This document shows positions 1 to 7,008 of a stretch of DNA of 11,825 bases, in pieces. The notes beneath the pieces were generated by a model, which was not told the DNA's origin, searched no databases, and worked only from the letters and a program-made list of their open reading frames with translations. The stretch is from an uncultured Spirochaetales bacterium (GTDB taxonomy: Bacteria > Spirochaetota > Spirochaetia > Sphaerochaetales > Sphaerochaetaceae): the NCBI GenBank assembly GCA_945947045.1, contig CAMEXG010000051.1, positions 1 through 11,825 on the forward strand, read 5' to 3'. Within the stretch, counting starts at the first letter, position 1; each line of letters starts with the position of its first letter. A program made the position numbers and the translations under genes.

Positions 1-274
1 AGTACCCGCTCTGGCCTTAGTTGTTGACGGTATACTCGTCCCCCAAAAAACTTTCGAGAATAAAAGGGTGGTTGTTCTTTGGCCAATTACTTATTCCATA
101 ACCGTAAGTTACGCTGTCTCCGACACATGCCACTTTTATTGTGTCTTTTCCATTTTTATAAAAATGTACCCCCGATAACCCCTTGAAGTAGAGATATGAG
201 AATGCAAAGGCGGGTATCAGAGATGTCGAAAGTAGTGTTGAAAGTATAATTTTTCGGAAAGAATTTTTACTCAT
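1..274 (-). pseudogene. SGNH/GDSL-family hydrolase, 5' part, interrupted by an in-frame stop
   Basis: The open part (ATG at 274-272, stop TAA at 19-17) encodes 85 residues. Residues about 9-30 form a hydrophobic signal anchor or signal peptide. They are followed by the family's block I, VACVGDSVTYGYG, in which Ser54 would be the nucleophile. The frame then meets TAA after YTVNN. Read through, the next codons give GQSGY up to the window edge, which fits block II of SGNH hydrolases (an N-x-G-x-SG pattern). The stop therefore replaces one residue, probably Tyr, Leu or Phe, inside an otherwise intact gene. This could be a real nonsense mutation (pseudogene) or a base-call or assembly error. The family hydrolyses esters, often acetyl or acyl groups on carbohydrates. 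Its divergent position beside a pectate lyase makes a sugar esterase possible, but that is inference. The ribosome site is weak (AAGAG upstream). The catalytic Asp-His block would lie outside the window. Confidence 0.7.
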
Positions 275-291
275 TTTGGACTCTTATTGAA

Positions 292-320
292 AAAATACGC
301 AACGACAGTGTTAGGAACAA
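292..320 (-). promoter_or_regulatory. Possible promoter of the leftward GDSL gene
   Basis: On the minus strand, TTGTTC (320-315) and TATTTT (297-292) are separated by 17 bases and lie about 18 bases before the leftward ATG. Each box matches the sigma-70-type consensus only partly. It is the best candidate in the 130-base divergent spacer. Confidence 0.3.
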
Positions 321-356
321 AAAAAGTGGCAATGCGTAATAATACAACATAGAAAC

Positions 357-399
357 TGTTTTAGGTTTATATAGGGTCTTACACTAAAAATAAGGAGAG
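357..399 (+). promoter_or_regulatory. Leader of the pectin operon, with words shared with the kinase operon
   Basis: The leader holds TTAGGTTTA (361-369), then 8 bases, CTTACA (378-383), and a strong Shine-Dalgarno TAAGGAGAG (391-399) five bases before the ATG at 405. The same words in the same order occur before the kinase operon at 5645-5687. A loose promoter reading is TGTTTT (357-362), 17 bases, TACACT (380-385). The boxes are poor matches, so the shared words could be a sigma-factor site, an operator, or chance. Confidence 0.35.
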
Positions 400-404
400 A
401 TAAA

Positions 405-899
405 ATGAAAAAGGCGGTTATTATTTTACTTGTGGCATTCTTTGCCCTTTCTACAGTGTTTTCCACTGCGTATATATCAGTCAACGATTTAGATGCAGAA
501 AAAGTTACGGAGACAAAAGACTTTGACGGCGTTGTCTTCATCGCCACTCCAGATAAGCATATGACTATCGAGATGCTGGACGATGGAAGAGAAGCGGAAG
601 ACGGAGAAGTCTTCAATGGCAGAATTAAGCTTGAAGGAAGTGGTAAGAGCACTCAGAGGGCCATTAAGTTCGATGCAGTTAAAGGTGAAGTGTTGAAGGT
701 CTACCTTAACTCATCATCTAAGACTGAAGCCAGAACCCTTGTGGTAGCTGACGCCACAGGTGCACAGATCGGTGCGATCACCGCTCCGGTTGATGGTGGG
801 GAGGTAGGAATAGGAACATTTGAAATACCAAGTGACGGATCTTTCTTCATCTGGTCTAAAAAGTCTGGAATCAACATCTATATGATTATTGTGGAGTAA
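405..899 (+). CDS. Secreted stand-alone carbohydrate-associated module (pectinase accessory domain type)
   Basis: This is a 164-residue protein. Residues 1 to about 21 form a signal peptide (MKK, a hydrophobic core, cleavage near VFSTA), so it should be exported. The rest resembles the beta-sandwich module often fused to bacterial pectate lyases and other pectin enzymes: a strand entering FIATPDKHMTIE, then FNGRIKLEGSG, RAIKF, a VYLNSSS segment, TRTLVV-like and G-x-x-IG elements, an IPSDGSFF turn, and the end SGINIYMIIVE. I recognise the pattern from memory and could not search for it. The module seems complete and no catalytic motif is visible, so a binding or accessory role is likeliest. 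It has a strong ribosome site (AAGGAGAG). Its TAA is only three bases before the next start, and the GGAG for the next gene lies inside its last codons, so the two are probably translationally coupled. What it binds is inference from the PL9 neighbour. Confidence 0.7.
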   Translation: MKKAVIILLVAFFALSTVFSTAYISVNDLDAEKVTETKDFDGVVFIATPDKHMTIEMLDDGREAEDGEVFNGRIKLEGSGKSTQRAIKFDAVKGEVLKVYLNSSSKTEARTLVVADATGAQIGAITAPVDGGEVGIGTFEIPSDGSFFIWSKKSGINIYMIIVE

Positions 900-902
900 A
901 AG

Positions 903-3740
903 ATGAAAAAAGCCTTCTTTCTCTTTGCACTGTTACTTTTCTCTGTTTTTGTGTTGTTTGCTTCTTCCGTTATTACTTCTCCTGAGATAAAAAGAGTGGA
1001 AACTGGAAGCGACGATGAAAAAAAGATGTATGTCTACTTCGACTTTGAGACAGTAAGCGGCAAAGGTGAGAAGGCTATAGTCAAGTTATATGACGAAGAA
1101 ATGAAAGAGCTGGATTCCAAAACTGTAGGAAAAAGTAAGAAGAATGAGAAAAAGACTTATTTTAAGCCATCTGAAAGTGGTACTTATTTTATACAGGTAA
1201 TAGGAATCAAGGGGGAGGAGGAGTATCCCAGCCCTCTTTTCAGTGTGGATTGGAGCTACCCCCTCTCTACTCCTGAAGTGAGTCTGATCAATGAAGGGAA
1301 CGGGAGTATTAAAGTCCAGTGGAATAGCGTTCATGAAGCTGAAGAGTATTCTGTATCCATAAATGGCAGCCAGTACAAGACTCAGGAGACTGAATTAGTT
1401 TTTCATAATCTGATGGTGGGGGAGAAATATGCATTCTCCGTCTCTGCGCTTCGAGGCGATGAGATAAGTGAATCTCCCGTCGTTTATAAAACTGCAAGAA
1501 AAGAAAAAGACAGGGTGTGGAGTTTTACCCGCTTCGGTCAGTCTACAAAAGAAGCGCTAAATACTTATAACATCATTAATAGTGACGAACTGGAGCTGGA
1601 ATTGAACTCTTGCTCTGTAACACTTGGTGGGGACGTATCGGAAAAGGGAGGAAAGTATACTTCTCTTCATGACGGTATTTCATACTACTATACAGTAATA
1701 GATCCCAAGAGTGAGAACTTCTCTCTTTCCGCTACATTCGTTGTGGATTTTATCAACCCTACACCAGACGGACAGGAAGGTTTCGGCATTATTGCCATGG
1801 ACTCTTTGGGGGAAGACGGAGTAAGCGGCATAAATCATTACACTAACTCAGCTTCCTTAATTGCCTTTAAATATGAAGGTTGGGTCAACGGGGTGAAATA
1901 CTCGTCAAAAGATACTCTTGGCTCCAGATTTATTACAGGTATCACTAAAGAGAGTATAATGAAAGGTGAAGAGGCTATTACAGAGTCTGCCGTTTCACTC
2001 TCCGAAGCCTACAGCTACGATAAAGATGATCTGATAAAGAAAGGAAACGAATATAGGTTGACCCTGACACTGGATAATACCGGATTCCACTGCATCCTCA
2101 ATGGCACAGACCATATTCTCTACATGGGACGGGAGGAACTGACTGTAATAGATGAAGACCACATATATGTAGGTTTCTCTGTGGCCAGAGGCTGCAACGT
2201 AAGAGTGAAGGATGTGGAATTTACTACATCTGATCCTGCTTTGGATCCAGTGGGTGTTCCTAAGCCCAAAGATATTATCCCCTATGAAGTTAAAATAGAG
2301 TCCCCCTCCACTTGGGCTGAAGGACCATATAAGTTCTCAATCCACTCTAATAGTGACGGCAGTGTCGAGGTAAGGGATAAAAGAGATGGATCAATATTAC
2401 TCTCTTCATTCCCAATTCAGAAGGGAGTCGATACATATGGGTACATAACACTTGGTGAAGGTGTTACACCCATCAGTGTCATATTTACTCCGGATGAGAG
2501 TAATAATGAGGGGGAATACTTATACGGTGTATGGAATGATAAGGGAAGACTGGAAGAAAGTCTGGAGCCCATAGTTCTTTCCTTCAATATCGAGAAAAAG
2601 AGTTTTGACAGAAACATTCTCTATGTCTCTCCCCAGGGAAAGAGTGATGGAGAGGGAACAAAAGACAATCCTTTAGATATCTACAGTGCAATCAAATTCT
2701 CCAAGCCGGGGACGGAGATAATACTTCAGGACGGAGTCTACGAGATAACAGATAGGCTACGTGTAGAGAGGGGGAATAGCGGAAGAAGAGGGGAGTATAA
2801 AATACTAAGGGGTGAGGGTGATGTAATACTCGATTTCTCCCAGTCTTCTTATGGTATGGAACTTTGGGGTGATTATTGGATTCTTTCCGACTTTACGCTC
2901 TGTAATACTATCGACGGCAAGAAGGGGCTGCAGATAGCCGGCGACAATAATATTGTAGAGTATATTTGCGCTGAATACTGTGGAGATACAGGTATCCAGA
3001 TAAGCGGATCCTCCCAGGACGACAGGAACAAGTGGCCGGAAAACAACTTGGTACAGTACTGTATCTCCCACGACAACGCAGACAGCGCCATGAATAATGC
3101 AGATGGCTTTGCCGCTAAGCTTACTGTAGGGGATGGGAACATATTCCTCTATTCTGTGGCATACAATAATGCAGACGACGGCTGGGATCTGTTTTCTAAA
3201 ATAGAAACCGGTGCAATAGGAAAAGTAAGAGTCGAAAAGTGCATTGCATACAATAACGGGGTGCTCTCTGACGGCAGAAGCGGTGGAGACGGCAACGGCT
3301 TTAAGCTGGGAGGCGATGGAATAGGCGTTGAGCATGAGCTCTTGGATAGTATTTCATTTAATAACCTTGCCAACGGAGTCACAAGTAACTCCAACCCTAA
3401 GTGTAGGGTAATTAATGTAATATCTTGGAATAACTGGGGTGCGAATTTTACCTTATATGGAAAGGGAAGTGGTGAAAGAGACTTTGTTCTTGAGAATGTG
3501 GTTTCCCTTCATGGAGGAAGCGGCGACAATATAGTGGAGGATGAGAGCCTCTATAAAGAAAATACATATCTTTGGAATGGAGAGAGAAGTAGTAACAGTA
3601 GTGGAAGAGTAGTGGACGACTCGGTTTTCCTCTCTACGTCTTTCGATGGTTTCACCATTACAGAGAAAGGCATAGATATTGGAGACTTCTTGAAATTAAA
3701 CCCGGAGTTTGACTTCTCGGTCATGGCTAATAATTTATGA
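903..3740 (+). CDS. Secreted multidomain pectate lyase, polysaccharide lyase family 9
   Basis: The protein has 945 residues. In order it shows a signal peptide (1 to about 21), two fibronectin-III-like domains (about 23-117 and 118-198), a LamG/jelly-roll-like region (about 203-450), an Ig-like linker (about 455-570), and a right-handed parallel beta-helix (about 572-900) starting at YVSPQG. The helix carries the PL9 signature. D734 (in NNADGFAAK) and D758, D759 and D762 (in DDGWD) match the calcium-binding Asp209, 233, 234 and 237 of Dickeya Pel9A. K801 (in GNGFKLGG) matches its catalytic Lys273. The 24-residue D734-D758 spacing equals that of Pel9A. The enzyme should cut polygalacturonate outside the cytoplasm by calcium-dependent beta-elimination, giving unsaturated oligogalacturonates. 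Endo or exo action cannot be told. Translation is coupled to the gene before it (GGAG at 892-895). It is longer than single-domain PL9 enzymes because of the N-terminal modules. Confidence 0.92.
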   Translation: MKKAFFLFALLLFSVFVLFASSVITSPEIKRVETGSDDEKKMYVYFDFETVSGKGEKAIVKLYDEEMKELDSKTVGKSKKNEKKTYFKPSESGTYFIQVIGIKGEEEYPSPLFSVDWSYPLSTPEVSLINEGNGSIKVQWNSVHEAEEYSVSINGSQYKTQETELVFHNLMVGEKYAFSVSALRGDEISESPVVYKTARKEKDRVWSFTRFGQSTKEALNTYNIINSDELELELNSCSVTLGGDVSEKGGKYTSLHDGISYYYTVIDPKSENFSLSATFVVDFINPTPDGQEGFGIIAMDSLGEDGVSGINHYTNSASLIAFKYEGWVNGVKYSSKDTLGSRFITGITKESIMKGEEAITESAVSLSEAYSYDKDDLIKKGNEYRLTLTLDNTGFHCILNGTDHILYMGREELTVIDEDHIYVGFSVARGCNVRVKDVEFTTSDPALDPVGVPKPKDIIPYEVKIESPSTWAEGPYKFSIHSNSDGSVEVRDKRDGSILLSSFPIQKGVDTYGYITLGEGVTPISVIFTPDESNNEGEYLYGVWNDKGRLEESLEPIVLSFNIEKKSFDRNILYVSPQGKSDGEGTKDNPLDIYSAIKFSKPGTEIILQDGVYEITDRLRVERGNSGRRGEYKILRGEGDVILDFSQSSYGMELWGDYWILSDFTLCNTIDGKKGLQIAGDNNIVEYICAEYCGDTGIQISGSSQDDRNKWPENNLVQYCISHDNADSAMNNADGFAAKLTVGDGNIFLYSVAYNNADDGWDLFSKIETGAIGKVRVEKCIAYNNGVLSDGRSGGDGNGFKLGGDGIGVEHELLDSISFNNLANGVTSNSNPKCRVINVISWNNWGANFTLYGKGSGERDFVLENVVSLHGGSGDNIVEDESLYKENTYLWNGERSSNSSGRVVDDSVFLSTSFDGFTITEKGIDIGDFLKLNPEFDFSVMANNL

Positions 3741-3774
3741 TGAAACTATATAATTGTATAAGATTGGTTTTTTC

Positions 3775-3803
3775 TTTGCTTTTCTCAATATAGGCATTAT
3801 CAT
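3775..3803 (+). promoter_or_regulatory. Candidate promoter of the nucleoside kinase gene, almost leaderless
   Basis: TTTGCT (3775-3780) and TATCAT (3798-3803) are separated by 17 bases; the -10 box matches the consensus at five of six positions. Transcription would begin near 3809-3811, at or just before the ATG at 3811. That ATG has only AGGG one base upstream as a poor ribosome site. The two facts together suggest a leaderless or near-leaderless mRNA. The rest of the 3741-3810 spacer is AT-rich, with no convincing terminator for the lyase operon. Confidence 0.4.
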
Positions 3804-3810
3804 GTAGGGT

Positions 3811-5490
3811 ATGAAAAAAATTAAAGTCAACATTGATGGAAGTTTCTTGGAAACTGAGAAGTACTCTACTATTATGGATGCCCTTTCTCAAAAAGGCCTC
3901 TTTGAGAAGGACAAAGCATATAACTATTTGGAGAATCCTATAGTAGGCGCTAAGGTGAACGGTGAAACTAAGGGTTTGAGAGATGTCCTTACCTCCACAT
4001 CCACTATAGAGCCCATATATGTGTTTGAAAGCCTGGGACGAAGGATTTATCGTCACTCCATCTGCTTTCTTCTCTCCTATGCATCGACTCTCGTGGTGCC
4101 GGAGAGGCACTTGGTGATAGGTCACTCTCTAGGTGACGGCTTCTATTTTTCTTTTGAAGACGATGAATATGTGGACCAGGTGACTGTGGAGAAAATAAGA
4201 ATAGAGATGGAGAGGCTGGTGAAAGACTCTCTCTCTATCGAATATGAGACTCTAAGCGGCGAAGAGGCAATGGAGATTCTCGCCCAAAGAGGGAACGAAA
4301 AGACCAGACTACTCCTTTGCTCGAAAAACAAGAGTGCTGTAGATGTATATAGAATAGGGTCCTATATACAGCTCTCATACGAGCCTATAGTCCCTAATAC
4401 ATCTATGCTTTCTCTATGGGAACTGGGAAAATATGGAGAAAAGGGAATGCTCCTTAGGTACCCTGTCTCCCAGAATGTGAAGGAAATACAGAAGTTTAGA
4501 GATAATCCCCTGTTATTTAAAGTATTTGAAGAGTATAAGACATGGGGGAAGGTTCTTGGTGTAAAGAGCCTTGGAGAGATGAACAGAGTAACTGTTCAAG
4601 GTGCAGCAAGAGAGTATGTAAAGCTCTGCGAGGATCTGCATAGAAGGAAAATAGCCTCTATTGCAGACAAAATAAAAGAGAAGGGGGCGAAGATCGTCTT
4701 TGTGGCAGGGCCTTCTTCCTCGGGTAAGACTACATTCGCCAAGAGACTGTCAGAGGAGTTGAGGCTGTTGGGCTATAAGCCATTTAAAATATCTTTGGAC
4801 GATTATTACAACCCTCCTTCAATGGCTCCTCTTGATAAAGAAGGAAAGCCTGATCTGGAGGCTTTGGAAGCCTTGAATGTTGATCTCATCGACTCTGATA
4901 TGGAGTCGCTTTTGGAGGGAAGGCCGGTAAACTTGCCTCAATATGACTTCAACACCCATATAACCACATTCAGTCCAGTTCCAGTTCAGATGGAAGAGAA
5001 GACCATTATGGTTGTAGAAGGAATTCATGCCCTGAATAAGAGGATAACAGAGGGAATAGACCAGAGATATATCTTCAAAGTATATATCTCCGCCCTTACT
5101 CATATTAATCTTGACGATAGTAACCGTATCTCCACTTCTGACAACAGACTACTAAGACGCCTGGTGAGGGATTACAGGACCAGGGGGATGAGCGCAGAAA
5201 GGACCCTCAACATGTGGCCCAGCGTCACAAGAGGTGAGAGCCAGCATATATATCCTAATCAAAACAATGCAGACGTAATGTTTAATAGTGCATTGGATTA
5301 TGAGATCGGGGTTCTTTCCACATATGTCATCCCTCTTCTGTCCAGCGTAGGAAAAGATGAGGGACCTGCCTATACAACATCAAGAAGACTTCTTTCCTTC
5401 TTGGATAATGTGTATCCGATCCCTGGATCCTTCGTCCCCTCAGATTCATTACTGAGGGAGTTCATCGGAGAATCAGATTACGAACACTAG
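3811..5490 (+). CDS. Uridine kinase-family nucleoside kinase with TGS and ThrRS-like N-terminal domains
   Basis: This 559-residue fusion belongs to a family known from Thermotoga, clostridia and spirochaetes. Residues 1 to about 65 look like a TGS domain. Residues about 78-165 resemble the second N-terminal domain of threonyl-tRNA synthetase (HSICF at 82-86, then IGHSLGDGFYFSFE). The HxxxH metal motif of true ThrRS is lost, with Phe at 86, so editing is unlikely. From about 290 comes a P-loop kinase of the Udk/phosphoribulokinase type: Walker A GPSSSGKTT (300-308), SLDDYY with D330 and D331, EGIHAL with E403, and an Arg-rich lid near RLLRRLVRDYRTRG. It would phosphorylate uridine or cytidine, or a related nucleoside, with ATP in the cytoplasm; the true substrate is unproven. 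The start is kept at 3811 because the TGS fold begins there, although the ribosome site is poor. A hairpin terminator follows about 105 bases downstream, so it appears to be a separate transcription unit. Confidence 0.85.
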   Translation: MKKIKVNIDGSFLETEKYSTIMDALSQKGLFEKDKAYNYLENPIVGAKVNGETKGLRDVLTSTSTIEPIYVFESLGRRIYRHSICFLLSYASTLVVPERHLVIGHSLGDGFYFSFEDDEYVDQVTVEKIRIEMERLVKDSLSIEYETLSGEEAMEILAQRGNEKTRLLLCSKNKSAVDVYRIGSYIQLSYEPIVPNTSMLSLWELGKYGEKGMLLRYPVSQNVKEIQKFRDNPLLFKVFEEYKTWGKVLGVKSLGEMNRVTVQGAAREYVKLCEDLHRRKIASIADKIKEKGAKIVFVAGPSSSGKTTFAKRLSEELRLLGYKPFKISLDDYYNPPSMAPLDKEGKPDLEALEALNVDLIDSDMESLLEGRPVNLPQYDFNTHITTFSPVPVQMEEKTIMVVEGIHALNKRITEGIDQRYIFKVYISALTHINLDDSNRISTSDNRLLRRLVRDYRTRGMSAERTLNMWPSVTRGESQHIYPNQNNADVMFNSALDYEIGVLSTYVIPLLSSVGKDEGPAYTTSRRLLSFLDNVYPIPGSFVPSDSLLREFIGESDYEH

Positions 5491-5595
5491 ACACTTTGTA
5501 ATCTATGTATAAAAGACAAAGGTGCGAATGTTGACGTTTATTATGTTGAGAGTGAACATATTATTGTGATTCCCCTTTGATTGTCCTATTTGGGC

Positions 5596-5631
5596 TTCCG
5601 CCGAAGATCTTTCTCCGGCGGAATTCCTTTT
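5596..5631 (+). terminator. Rho-independent terminator after the nucleoside kinase gene
   Basis: A perfect 8-bp inverted repeat, TTCCGCCG (5596-5603) and CGGCGGAA (5616-5623), encloses a 12-base loop and is followed by the T-rich stretch TTCCTTTTGT. It lies between the end of the kinase gene and the start of the sensor kinase operon, so it separates the two units. The rest of the 5491-5691 spacer shows only weak AT-rich hairpins. Confidence 0.8.
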
Positions 5632-5640
5632 GTAATGGTT

Positions 5641-5687
5641 TTGCTTAGGTTTAGTGTTTATACTTACATAAATTAAACTAAGGAGAG
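5641..5687 (+). promoter_or_regulatory. Leader of the sensor kinase operon, resembling the pectin operon leader
   Basis: The leader holds TTAGGTTTA (5645-5653), nine bases, CTTACA (5663-5668), ten bases, and TAAGGAGAG (5679-5687). The first two words occur in the same order before the pectin operon (361-383) with eight bases between them. A promoter reading is TTGCTT (5641-5646), 17 bases, TTACAT (5664-5669). The Shine-Dalgarno sits six bases before ATG 5692, favouring that start over the GTG at 5689. Confidence 0.4.
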
Positions 5688-5691
5688 GGTG

Positions 5692-7008
5692 ATGAATGTT
5701 TTTCTTTCAACGCTGACGACGTTCTCTGCATTGATATTGGTCATCATTCTTTTCACTTCTGATTATAAGCGCAGCGACAAGACCTGGAAATCTTTTTCAG
5801 CAATGGTTTTGTTTTATTTCGCCTACGATATTCTGATATTATTGAGAAGCTTGTCATCTAATGAGATGATAAGATCTTTTACTAGTTTCACTGCCGTCTG
5901 CTGCTCTGTTCTTGCTCTCTTTGAGTTTCACTACTATCTTATTTGCTTTTTCAGGGATAAGAAGATGGTCGAGATTCCGGATACTACGAAATATGTGGGT
6001 GGAGCCGGGATAGTTTTTTTATTGGGCTGGACACTATATAACGTATTCTTTGGAAGTGTAGATGAACTTATCCGTCTTTATTTTCAGAATATACTTGGTT
6101 ATTTAAGGTTGATGATGGTGGTCCCTGACTTCTTTTTTGTTTGGAGAAGAAGTGATCTGGTGGGAAGAAGGGCTGGAACTATTTGGTGCTCTCATCTCTT
6201 ACTGCCTACTCTTTTCAGTTATATTGACAATAAAACTGGTTCCAACTATACATTCTTCATCACTACAATGTTTGTCCTCTTGATATATATCACCATCAAT
6301 CAGGAGACGGAGTTGTCCATAATAAAACAGAAGATAGATCTGGAGAAAAAAGAAAGAGAACTGCAGGACGTAAAACGCCATGTGATGATAAGCCAGATTC
6401 AGCCTCACTTTATTTATAATGTGTTGAACATCATCTGTATTCTCTGCAGAAGAAATCCAAAGGAAGCTGCAAGGACCACAAGGCTTTTTGCAAAATACTT
6501 GAAAATGAATGTGGAGTCTTTGAAAAAAGATAAGCCTGTTCCTTTTAATGAGGAGCTTTCCCATGCAAGGACATATCTTAAACTAGAGAAGGTCAGATTC
6601 CGTGACGAATTGGAGATTTTATATGACATCGGACCTAGAAACTTCTGTCTTCCTGCTCTTTCCCTGCAGCCTATGGTTGAAAATGCAGTAAAGCATGGCT
6701 TATGTATGAAAGAAGACGGAGTGGGGCACCTCTGTATTTCTACAAAAGAAGATGGCATGAACTGGTATGTAATTGTATCTGACGATGGTGTCGGATATGA
6801 TACAAAAATAAAAAAGAAAGATGACGGTAGGACTCATATCGGAGTAGATAATACAAAAATCAGAATAGAAATGATGTGCCACGGCTCAATGGATTCATTC
6901 TCAATTCCTGGAAAGGGCACTAATGTGGTGATGACGATACCAAAGTTGTATGACTCAAATTGTCTGAAGGAAGACAGAGTCTGGGATAAGGAGGATGATG
7001 ACCTATGA
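5692..7008 (+). CDS. Membrane sensor histidine kinase, LytS/YesM type (His_kinase plus HATPase)
   Basis: The product has 438 residues from ATG 5692. GTG 5689, one codon earlier, is only three bases from the Shine-Dalgarno and less likely. Residues 1 to about 205 hold about seven hydrophobic segments with short loops and no large outside domain. A charged, probably coiled-coil linker follows (about 207-228). The kinase core has the His_kinase motif QIQPHFIYNVLN with phosphoacceptor H239, the N box LQPMVENAVKHG (N331), the ATP-lid motif DDGVGYD (D364, G366, G368) and a second glycine block near HIGVDNTKIRIEM. All residues needed for autophosphorylation appear present. The C-terminal tail is acidic. 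LytS-type kinases usually act on LytTR or AraC-type regulators, but none is encoded in the window. Its stop overlaps the next start (ATGA at 7005-7008), so coupling to its paralogue is expected. The signal sensed cannot be read from the sequence. Confidence 0.88.
   Translation: MNVFLSTLTTFSALILVIILFTSDYKRSDKTWKSFSAMVLFYFAYDILILLRSLSSNEMIRSFTSFTAVCCSVLALFEFHYYLICFFRDKKMVEIPDTTKYVGGAGIVFLLGWTLYNVFFGSVDELIRLYFQNILGYLRLMMVVPDFFFVWRRSDLVGRRAGTIWCSHLLLPTLFSYIDNKTGSNYTFFITTMFVLLIYITINQETELSIIKQKIDLEKKERELQDVKRHVMISQIQPHFIYNVLNIICILCRRNPKEAARTTRLFAKYLKMNVESLKKDKPVPFNEELSHARTYLKLEKVRFRDELEILYDIGPRNFCLPALSLQPMVENAVKHGLCMKEDGVGHLCISTKEDGMNWYVIVSDDGVGYDTKIKKKDDGRTHIGVDNTKIRIEMMCHGSMDSFSIPGKGTNVVMTIPKLYDSNCLKEDRVWDKEDDDL

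Noticed and set aside
311..652. Minus-strand open frame of about 113 codons opposite the accessory-module gene
   Set aside because: It lies antisense to a gene with signal peptide, ribosome site and domain similarity; its Ser/Leu-rich translation looks like a shadow and shows no motif.
2805..3335. Minus-strand open frame of 176 codons opposite the PL9 beta-helix
   Set aside because: Fully inside the catalytic region of the lyase on the other strand, no ribosome site or recognisable domain; a by-product of repetitive beta-helix codons.
3727..4125. Minus-strand open frame of 132 codons over the start of the nucleoside kinase
   Set aside because: Antisense to a well-supported TGS domain and covers the intergenic spacer only by chance; no family resemblance.
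5492..5524. Hairpin CTTTGT/ACAAAG just after the nucleoside kinase stop
   Set aside because: Only six pairs, a 16-base loop, a bulge before two further pairs, and no T run; the 5596 hairpin is a far better terminator.
5539..5563. Inverted repeat TATGTT-N7-AACATA as an operator
   Set aside because: Six AT-rich pairs upstream of the terminator, so not in a position to act on the kinase promoter; likely chance.
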